Shown: positions 1 to 10,500 of the stretch, in pieces
Position numbering within the stretch: position 1 is the stretch's first letter
How the letters are laid out: the number at the start of each line of letters is the position of its first letter
From: Anas platyrhynchos
Lineage: Eukaryota > Chordata > Aves > Anseriformes > Anatidae
Reading direction: 5' to 3'
DNA: 64,000 nucleotides
Assembly (NCBI RefSeq): GCF_047663525.1
Contig: NC_092597.1
Coordinates: 24,390,501 to 24,454,500 of the forward strand
Notes under the pieces: generated by a model
Database searches by the model: none
What the model saw: the letters and a program-made list of their open reading frames with translations, nothing else
Told to the model about the DNA's origin: nothing
Program-made: the position numbers and the translations under genes

Positions 1-3000
1 TGTGTATGAAGACTTTTATGTATAAACAGATGATTTCACTGCCGTGCCACCATGCAAACCACCAAGGCCAGGACACGGTCGCAGCTGGCGTTGCCTCGTG
101 TCGAGGAGGTGGCAGCTCCCAGCAGTGCTGGAGTGGGCACAGGGCATGTCCCGAGGTCACTGGGAACCCCCAAAACCTCCACTACCTCTCCTTCCAGCCT
201 CCTTTAACATCCTCCTCTCATCCTCCCTCGTACTGCAGACAGGATTAGATCCACTGTCCCCACATGGCCTCCGGCTCTCTGAAGACAGGAACAATTTAAG
301 AGGAAATGTTGAAAAATGCAAGAACTCTCTTTTTAGGGGACAGTGACCGATATGGGAAAGAACAGGGTGAGGATCTGGCAGCAAGTTTGTGGAGAGGGCT
401 CGTGGCTATAGAAGGCAGCCAGAGCTGGTGCTGCCAAACCCCCGGCAGGTAGGGGCAGGAAAGGAGGGCGGCCGGGCTGAAGCCCTGCCCTGCCCCTGCA
501 GGCTCCACCTGCACTGGCACAGGGATCTGAGCTGCTTGGGAAAAGCTCTTCCCCATGTGACTGAGGGTGGTAGGACAGGGGACAGGAGTGACTTGGGAAG
601 GTGGGTGCTAAGCAGAAGTACCAGACGTTACCAAAGTAATGAGGTTTCTGGAAGGAGTGGCAGGATGGAGTTGGCCAGCACCCTGAGACTCCTCGTGAAG
701 GCAGCTTCACAGGACAACCTCCAAAAGGAAGGCACTGGGGCACAGCCCGGAGCTTGTGTTTTGTTGCTGCTTCTATTTATTTGTCGGGATCTCCTGAAGC
801 CTCTCTGAGAAGAACCAGAGGTTTTTGGCTTCAGATTGGAAATCAGACCTTGTGTTCCCCCTGGTTGCCTCCAGACATTTCCAGAGCTGGAGACAGGAAG
901 GAACTGAGAGCTCATTAATTGGGAAGCAACAGGAATTTTATGGAGCGGGTTCTTTGTCACTTATTAACAATAACACTTAAAACACTTCCGTATCTCAAGA
1001 AGCCATGGGATTGCCCTGTCAGAGCACCTGTGTTCTGTAGACTGTCAAATTCCCCCTCCCAAGTGCTTCTGTCCGGAACAGACAAACTCAGATGGAGTAT
1101 TTTAATCCCCAAAGGGCCAGGGAGGTCACCGGTCCTCCAGCCCAGCACCAGCTGCCCAGACAGCGAGGGATCCCGGCCCGCAGGTGACCGAGCACGCGAG
1201 GAGGCCAAGCAGGAGGCAGCGAACCACAGAGCAGGAATAGCTCACAGCCAGCCCCTGGTGGCAGCGCTGTCCCCACATAGTTTGCTTTTATCCAGGAAAA
1301 TTTTGCATTTTTGGCACCAGCTTTAGGCAGCAGTGCTGATGTGGTCCTGCTGCAGTCACTGTGCTGGAGACTCCTTGGGTGCAAGGGGGCTCATAAACCC
1401 ATTTGTAATCCATTGGCCACAGATTTTACTCATGGTTGTGATCCCACCAAATAACCCCTTAGAAGTCACTAATGGAGGTTCACAAGTTGATTTTTAAGGA
1501 CTCGAGGAGTGATTTTAGCCCATACAGGATCAAGTAAAAGTAACTGGGCTTCGTTAGACAGTAACGGGGTGGCTTAAAGATACAATTAATTCTACACTGA
1601 CATGCCTGATGGCATAATTACAGCCTCAGCTGAACCCCATTAAAGCAAGGTGCGTCTGCTGAACTCCCAACGAGCCAACCCTGCCCCAGGACCTAGGGAC
1701 ACAGCTCAGGGGACAGCCAGCATCCATCCTGCAGGAACCAGCCCAGCCTCCTGGATCACAGCAAGCACACGGCCCCTTCTGCCCCGCAGTCCTGTCCACG
1801 CTTCACAGAGCAAATTTCATCATTTACATTTATTTCTGTCCCCTTGGTGCAGGGTTGATGCAGCTACCAGCAAAGCCACGTTTTGGGAAAAGTCGGAAAA
1901 GCGAAGGTAGGACAGGAGGAGAAGGATTTGAAGAATTTTGTTGCTTTGCCAGTTTTACCACCACCAGCAGGAGGTGGGAGGAAAGAAGGGAGAGAGAAAT
2001 AAGCTGCTTTGGGCCTTGGCCACACGGCTGGCACCAAGGCACTGCATGCTTTGCTCACCCAGAGCAATTGGATTTGTCATGAAATGAAGGAAAGCTGCTT
2101 CACACGTGTTGAGAGGGGGAGAAAGAGCAGGAGGATCTGCGCAGCCCGGGACAGCATTAGCAGAGCCACTGCTCTCCTCTCTGGGACTCGGCTTCTGACC
2201 TGTGTTTGTGCCTTATGGAAAGCTCAGCAAGGCTGGATGTAAATATTTAGAAACATCTATACGCTAAATATAGTTCTCTCTATATGTGCTCTGTTGCCAT
2301 CTGTCTAACAGCTTAAGCATGGCTAAAAAAGTTCTTCTACCCCTTCTGTTCCCAATCCTATGGCCCCACTAGAGTTTCTGAATTCCCTCGTCTCCAGCTT
2401 GCTTTTTCCTCCCACTCCTGCAGCTCAGCTCCTACATATTGCCCCAGTCCTACACCCCATCACCAAGCTTTTGGACACAAGCCCCGTGAGCCACTCACAC
2501 GGCCCTGCTGCCATCAAGGCCGGGGTGAGAGCTCACGGGAGAATTCACCGGTGGCAGAGGAAGCGAACAGACCCTTTACCTAACTTTGCAAGGGCTTGCA
2601 GCCCAGGGAACTGGGCTTTCCAATCTGTTATTTTCTACCTAGAGAAACAGGAGCTGCTAAAAACACCCTGCACATGCACCTGGAGCTCAGCAAAGGGAAG
2701 ATCCTTCTGGAGGCATGGGAGAAGAGGAACAGCCTACCTCTGTGCTCAGCCCATGGTGCGATGCTGCGCTGGGAGCCTGGGCAGGGTGCTGGGAGCAGGG
2801 GCTCATGGCTTCGTGCGGCTCCGCGGCTTCTGGTGCCCTCTGCAGTTGTAAAAGTAAAGGTGTTTTTAAAAACAGCTCACAAACTCCATCAATCACCGCG
2901 ACTACACACAAAAAAGCCACTGCAACTGGAACGCCAGGTGGTTCCCGCTCCTGTGCGTAACTAAAACCAGTAAGACTTTGCATTTTAAAATATCTCAGCC

Positions 3001-4409
3001 ACCAGTGGCCTGTTCCTGTTAGCAGTGTGGAGGCTGCAGGCTGCAGCTGGGTGCCAAGCACCCATGTGCAGGGAGTAAAGCATCACCTGCTGCCCGCCGG
3101 ACTGCAATGCCATTTATGTGCAAATCCCACACTCGCTTATCTGATTACAGTCCAGCAGCTTTAATTTAAAGGTTTTCTGAAACAGGCTGGGACTCCGAAA
3201 GCATGACTTGGAGCATCTTTGTGTGGAATCAGGAAATGAAATAAGATAGCTCTTTTGGGATTACGTTTCTAGAGGAATAAAGCAAGTCAGTGCCATTTCC
3301 CTCCCCAAGAAAAGCCTTTTCCTCTTCCCAGGGTCCTTTGGGTCTTTCCCATGGCTGAGGGATACACTTACATTTAAATCCACATGGAGCTGGTGTAACT
3401 TGAGCAGAATTACTCCCCCAAAGCCTGTTGACTTTTGCAGGAGGCTTTGCTTGCAGCTGGCAGCCCACAGCACGCAGTAATTCCGCAGTGCACGTTGCAC
3501 TGGGTGCGGGCAGAGCTCTCCCTCCTACAAACACTTTCACCCCCTGAAAACTCGTTTAGCAGAGGCTCCTCTGGGACCCATCAGTCAAATCCAAACTGAT
3601 CTATCAAACAGCTGTCTCTGGACCGTGGCAAAACTCAGTAGGGAACAGGAAAAGCACTTGGACATTTTAAGGCTGCGATTAATCCCTTCCCAGAAATTAA
3701 TAACCCAACAATGGGCTCTGCCATCAAGCAATGCCTTTATGGCTTTCCCTCTGATGTTAAGGCACTGTTTCCCTTTGCTACATGATTTAGGTCCTCAAGG
3801 GACTGCTCAGGGGCCTGCTGATGATTTTGTAGCAAAGTCCTAAGATGGGCCTTTATGGATAGCAGCGTGATGGCCCTGGTACAAAGCTGGGATGGGATGG
3901 GATGGAGCCCCCATGCCTGCTGCAGTCGCAGCCTCATGCACGTACAGATGGCTGCGTGTGGTGCTGCTCTCCTTCACTACAACACAGCATGAACATCAGC
4001 ACACCACAAAATCAGCGTGAAAGATCAAATGCAGGAGTTTTGGTATGGCAACAGACAAAGAGGGAGAATGTGTGTAAGTGCTATTTTGGGACGTGTGGTA
4101 GCAACAAGCAAGTTTTTTCAAGGGATGGGGGTTTTCCAAGAAAGTTTCTGCTTTAAAGGCAGAAAACATAAAATGTGGAATTAGAAGATAAAGTGACAGC
4201 TCTGAGGGACAACTCCCCGGTCTCTAATGGTGGCTTTAAACCAGTGTAACCTGGAACTCTGATAAAGAAAACTATCTTTGCCCCATAGACTTACATCTGG
4301 GACCATTACTAAGCAGCCCAGAAAAAACAAGACAAGCAGCAAATAACAACAGCCCTCGAGCTGTGGTTGGCCCCACACTCACCAGCAGCCTGCGTGCTCT
4401 CAGCCAGCA
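1..4409. other. Intergenic DNA, no gene recognised
   Basis: No stretch here gives a protein I recognise on either strand, and the short open frames lack splice-site partners or codon character. Base composition is fairly GC-rich for non-coding DNA. A short GATGG-type tandem run sits near 3888-3905 and an E-box CACGTG at 2103-2108. In human the gene beyond the 3' end of CIAO2A is DAPK2, so this could be sequence upstream of or within DAPK2, but no DAPK2 exon is visible. Confidence 0.6.
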
Positions 4410-4478
4410 CTGGGACACCAGTTGGACTCGATGATCCTTGTGGGTCCCTCCCAGCTCGGGATATTCTGTGATTCTATG
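4410..4478 (+). mobile_element. CR1 LINE 3'-end fragment
   Basis: The segment reads like the canonical avian CR1 3' end: GGACTCGATGATCCTTGTGG, then GTCCCTCCCAGCTCGGGATA, then the terminal octamer-like repeats ATTCTGTG and ATTCTATG. The element is in plus orientation and strongly 5'-truncated, as most CR1 copies are. Confidence 0.85.
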
Positions 4479-7233
4479 GGACAGAGCCCCGGCTTTGGCT
4501 GCTGGTGGCTGGGCTGGGCTTCCCTTCGAGGTGAGAAGAACTGCTTTTAAGGAACAGGGGAGGGAAAATAAAAAAACAGGGAACACAAGCACAGGTTTTG
4601 AAAAGCTCCCGATCACTGAGGTCTTCTCTCAATGCTCCCCCTTGTGGGGAAAAGGCTTCCAGAGCATTTTTCTCTGCATGATTCTTTCCCTCCAGGAACT
4701 ATTACAAGTTTAAAAAATAATCCTTTGCTTTTGTTTTTCTCCTTATGAAAAGGAGCAAAATGACAGATTTCTTCTATTAAATAAAACAAAGTCAGCATAG
4801 CTTTAATTTTAAAATGGAAATAGAGACTCTTCTGTATAAGTACTACTCTCCTTTAAGCTACTTCGTGAAGACTTGCATAGTGCCTCAAAGCCATTTCAGA
4901 TATGATGCATGACAGCAAGTCTTGCAGAGCAGTAAACGAAAACAGAAGTTGCAAGAAACAGCACAAGCACCACCTCGCGTCACAGTTTAGCAATTCAGAA
5001 ATTTCAGGAAGAAGTGTTGTATTGGTTAATTGTCATCGTCAGCCTACATTTCTAAACAGAGTAAGTCCTTTATATTTATTAAAGACTATTATTCGGGCTC
5101 ATTTTTCCATTTGTGTTACATGTTTTATGGATTTACTGTGCCATCGTGCTGCTCATTCTTCTTAGAGCATCCTTAATAGAGTTTTGAAACGACAGATTGC
5201 CCCCTACTGTTTTTCTCTTGATAGTCTTTAAAAATAGAGCCCCGGTCTAGCTGGAGCCTTCAGGCTCCATCATACTAAAATAATTAACAAACTTCCTTTG
5301 TTGTCCACTGTTACTGGAAATTCTCAGAGCAAGGTTACTACTTGCCACCAAATTCACAGCTTTCAGAACAGTCTCAGAAACTCTTAATGAGTTCATTACA
5401 GGTTATTGTTCTTTCTGTTCTAAGACTGCTATGAATTGAACTGATTGAAGCTAAAATCGTGACATCCTGGGAACACATTCCCAGCGAATGAATGCATAAT
5501 TTTCAAAAACGGTTCCAGATGAAATAAAATATATTGTCACGGCATCAAAGCATTTGCAGAACTTAAGGCCTTTTCTTTATTGTTATTTGATGATGATGCA
5601 TTTTGACATCTAGCCACACAAGTTTGTCAGAGGAAACCCCAGACCCTCCAAGAGAATCACAGCGAATACTGAAAATGTAATTCTTTCACAGCTAACACTG
5701 CCAGTGTCCAGCTACATAGCGTAATGTAGTAGTTTTAAGTAACCCCTTGCAAAAAACACCCCAGTACTCCCAAGTTAGGGGTGACTGAGGCTGCATGTAA
5801 GTACCAAGCAGTTAGTTCCCTTCACATCCTGCTAATACCTAAGTAATGGACATAGCACTGCCCCACATTTAAGGTTACATCCAATTACACTTCACAGAAT
5901 CATCTGTACTTATAAGAGCTTGTAGGTTCTGCCTGTGGACATACACAACTTCCCTCAAGCTAAACTCAGCGTGAGCATTTGAACTACAGATCAAATTTAA
6001 TTTTGGAGATTCAGCTTCAATTAAGATAGTAATTTAGCAGATCTTTTCTCTTCCCACCCCCTAGCTGGAACTGTCAGCTCTGCAGAAATGAAGTAACCCA
6101 TAGAAGAAAGGAGATTGCCGTCCACCCTTTCCCCTCTCCCCATTTTTTATTTTTTATTTTTGATAAATAACTTGGGCACCGACCGTAAGGAGATTACAAG
6201 CTCTTCTTGGCACAGCTGTGACATTTGTCAGCATACAACTTCACAAAGGGAAAATTTCCTCTGCCGTTTATAATGCATAACCTAGCTGGAACCCATTCAA
6301 TCACTTCATGCCTTCAGGAAAGCTTTATGGGGCTTACCATTAAAATGGTTACAAATCCCTGAAATCTCAACAGATGTTTGCATGGAACCCCAGGGATTTT
6401 TTCAGTGTTTAACCAAATACAAACTCACTAGAGTGATCACTGGTTCAGTGAGGAATGGCTCCCTACATCTCATACAAACCACTGCAGGGGATAACTGTTA
6501 TGCTTAGACCAGGTAACATCCCCTGAGATACTGGAAGAGCTTATCAGGTGCTATGGGGCACGCGGGGATGGCAGTAGCCTCTCTTACCATGGACATGCTG
6601 ACCACTGAGGCCCTCCTGTGGCTGTACAGCAGATACTGAATGTCACTTCCATTGAGAGGACAGCTGAGTGAGAAATAACTGCTTAATTCTTCAGGGAAAG
6701 TAAATTGCATGGTTGAATCCACAGCTGCAGGAGGAATCTAGCCCTAGGGAAACGTCTTCAGAGAGAAAGCATATGACAGCTGGCAACATTACATACACTC
6801 CAGATAAGATTAGTGAGGGAGCAGCAAAATGAAACAGGACAGTGGCAACCACTGTCTGTGGGATTCTCTCGCTTTTCATGCTGCAGTTCAGTTGTAAGGA
6901 AGAGCAGGATCAAATTGGCAACACATTGCCCATTGGAAAACTTTGCCTTCAAGATAACTGTAAAGCAAAGCCTCCAGAATCAGAAACGTGTATTTACAGG
7001 GAAAACAAAATATTTAGCAGGAATAGCATCCCAGTAAAAATCTACCTTGCTGCAGTCCGATCGCTTGTTTCCAAATTCTTTTTCTGAATTCATTTCAATT
7101 TTAATGTGTTCATCAGCAACGAAGTAGTTGAATGACATGCTTATTTCTCTAACTGAAATCTTAACCTAAGCTTAAAGAAAAAAAGAAAAAAGTTTCTCAA
7201 CTCAGAAAGCAGCATTTCAGTATAAGAATCTGT
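4479..7233. other. Intergenic DNA downstream of CIAO2A
   Basis: AT-richer than the first 4 kb. I see no coding exon. A 72-codon minus-strand open frame at 6504-6722 has no recognisable motif and no clear exon boundaries. A T-rich low-complexity run lies near 6143-6162. Confidence 0.55.
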
Positions 7234-7594
7234 TTTATTTTTATCGTTCAGTGATTGAAACAATATAGAAATTTAACCTGCAAAACTGAATTTATATCAC
7301 AATGTCTATCAGAAGGCAGGACATACAGTGTTGTTTCATTTTTAATCAGATAAAATATTTCTCTGGACACCAGGTATTACAAACTCTTAACACTATACAC
7401 ATCACTTTATTTCAGAGACTAATTCGTCATAATTTAAATCTATCTTATAAACAATTTCCTTTAAAAAAAACATATGGAAGATAAAAAGAACTCAAGTATT
7501 AAACTCAAGGCCTTGATTATTTTCTTTTCTTTTTTTTAAACAAAGATATTTTAAGAAATGTATCAAAATGATAACTCTGTGGGTATTATAGCTA
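7234..7594 (-). other. CIAO2A: CIAO2A 3' UTR (probable extent)
   Basis: This is the sequence following the CIAO2A stop codon on the minus strand. Two AATAAA hexamers are present on that strand, at 7406-7411 and 7234-7239 (plus strand TTTATT), about 185 and 355 nt after the stop. Either could define the transcript end. The extent given assumes the distal one and is an inference. Confidence 0.5.
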
Positions 7595-10500
7595 CTAGTC
7601 AGGCTCTGTAACACACTGCTCCACAATTTCTCGCAAGTTTGGATTCTCCATCGCAGCTGCTACTCTCTCCTTGTCGTTGATTTGCTTGTTGACTGCAAAA
7701 CATCATACGAAAAATAAAGTCAGAAACAGTTTCAGTGGTACTGCATAATGTATACTGCATCAGTAACATGACAAATGTAAGACACCACATTGCAGTGAAG
7801 TTTCTCCAAACCTCATTAATGGCCAGCTCAAAGAGGGAGAAAATGCTGTGTACAGTAACAGCACATTACAGTACCTTTCACTGCAAATTGCTATTTAAGA
7901 GAGTATTTGTTTCTGAAAAGGATAGCAAAGCAGGGAAAGAAAAACACTTCTCAAAGAACAGTCTAAAGCTGCTCTCATCTATAAGCTGTACTTACTGTCT
8001 TCTTCAGTGGAATGTGTACCTTCAGATATGTAGATTTCCAGCTGAAAGAGAGGTCATTAATGTTAGATTCATACTTTAATCGTGAAATATATTCATTACT
8101 GGAAGAAAGAAGTGTACCATACACATACAATGCACGTAATCCATACTTTTAGAAATATTCACAGACAATGGAAGGGCATCAATGACGATAACTGATCTTA
8201 GACTTTATTGCAATGTAATCAGAAGACAATCTCCTCCCCTTTTAGAAGAGGCACCAATAATTCTTTTTCAAAATTGTGGAGTCACTCATTCCTCTCTAAT
8301 ATTAATGGCTCACGTGAGAAAGTAATTGGAGTTAGGCTCCTGGAAACATAAGAGAGAATTGGCTCCACCTTTCTACCAAGTTCTCTGCTGCTCACAATTC
8401 AGGGACTATTTGTCTGAAAGCCACTAGAATTGCAAGTGTTACCTTCACAAGCTAAGAACTCTTGAAAAGACACGTAAGTTTTGCTCAGTGATGAGAATCA
8501 CAGATGTTCTATTTGAAATGGTAGTGTAATACAGTATCTATTTCCTGTAAGAGAGCAGACTATGTGACTAAAAGCTAAATAGACATAAATCACCTTCATG
8601 CATTTAACTTAACAGCCTAGGAGGAAAAAAAAAAGAAAAAGAAACACATCAAGCCACAACTGATGAACGAAAGTAAATAATGCCTTTTATCTTATCTCAC
8701 TGAAGCTAAACTTAATTGTTATCATGTGTCCAGCATAACAAATCACCATCTACCTAATTATCTAGAAATGCAAGTCTTGCTTTACACCGTTTAACTGGAA
8801 TGATGAAGCCAGCAACTATTAAAAAATAAGTAAAAATCAACACCATAAATTCTAAGCTAAAGAATTTATATTATTTTGGGCAAGTTTCTAAAGGCCTATA
8901 AAGATTTCATGTTTGTCACTAAAGGTCTGCTCTTAGATCCTGCTAAAACCTAAATAGCTTTCTCTAAGGATATATTAACTCCCTTTTCCTCTACACCCTT
9001 ACATTCCAGCAGCACAGCCAGGGCTGGCCCCTTTTAAGGCAGCATAATGACCAGTGTCAGGCCCATATATCACCTATACAACTGTTCCTACAACAGGTCA
9101 TAAAGAAGAGATTTCCTCAACCCAGCTCCAGTTCTGAATTCTGCAGTCCTTCTGAACCCTAATAAACCTATTCTGAAGTTTTTCCTTCACAGATTAATGC
9201 CTGGTAGAACTCCCCTGAACTGATTTCTAACTGACAATAGTTATCTTGCTTTCAGGGCTGCTCGCTCACATAGGGTCCACAGGTGAGAGCTATCAGGCAT
9301 TCCACATGGTACAGTAGATTTAGCAACTACCATTATTTTTATGATGCTTTGATATGTAGAAATATCACAGAAGGCTAAATTCATTGTCCCCCAAGGCAAG
9401 AGCATGACTTAGATTCACTGCAATATTGGCTTTGAAAACACCCTCTCCTCCACCTGAATGTCAGCTGGCCAGAAAAGCCTTGAAATGCGGCGTATTTCAG
9501 AAGGTCAGTGACAAACTGCATTTTGTAAAGGAAAGGAAGAGCCACAGTTATTCAGAGATCCTTTCAGGTACTGCACTGCACTTCGACCCTACAGAGGCAA
9601 ATGACAAGCTTTTAGGAAAAAAATCATCCTCTATCACAGTTCGCAAATTAAAAAAGGGAATGCTGCTGGGTGAAGTAAAGAGAAGTTGGCATACAGTCAT
9701 TCAGGTAGTTTAAAGCAAGCTCCAGAACAGATAGCTTACCTTATGTCTAAAAGGCAAACATCTCTGAAGTTTTATTCTTAAACAAAGGCCTGTTTGAAGA
9801 AAAAAAGAGAATTTCTTGTCAAATTCGAGGTTTGAGGTGCATTCTTAGAGTATGACCACTAGCCAGCTGCAGTTTGCTCACAAGATCTGACTTCGTGGTG
9901 AGCTACATGTGGACAAACACAGCCAAACTGCAGCCCCAGTTTGTCCTCAGGCTGAGCCAGCCGTGCAAACGCACCCCAAAAGAAACACCAGCTTAGAGCA
10001 ATCTGTGCAGCTGAGGAAGTGTGGAGAAGGAAAAAAAAAAATAAAAAAGCTGTTTACTGCCTACATTTTTACCCACACTAACCAACTATTTAGAACAGTT
10101 GCCATAACCCTTTCCCGTAGCAGAACAAGGAACTGTGTGCTTCAAAGGTCACACACCACTGAGGGATTGCACAATCACTGATGAACAAAGACCCGGCCAA
10201 CATTAAGTGCCGAGGACGTGATTAACACCAGTTTATGATGACAGGTACGTAATTGATCCTCAGGTCTCAGTGTTATCCTACTGACACCCCTAACAGGGTC
10301 AAACTATAAATTATTAGTGTTTGGCATGCTAATGCTTACTATCTATACTTCAATTTCTACATAAAGCAGCAAGGTCTATTTCAGCATAAATACACAACCT
10401 TAGTTAAATTAAAGGGTTATGTTCTTTTAAATTTTAAAACAAACTGTGAAATCTTTGTATTGATATACCATGGTGAGACTTGCTGATCTTGGTACATTTA

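Noticed and set aside
6504-6722. 72-codon minus-strand open frame downstream of CIAO2A
   Set aside because: I could not link it to a known protein or find clean splice sites. It is too short to stand alone.
9426-9713. 95-codon plus-strand open frame in CIAO2A intron 3
   Set aside because: Antisense to the intron, no motif, and a length that is not unusual by chance.
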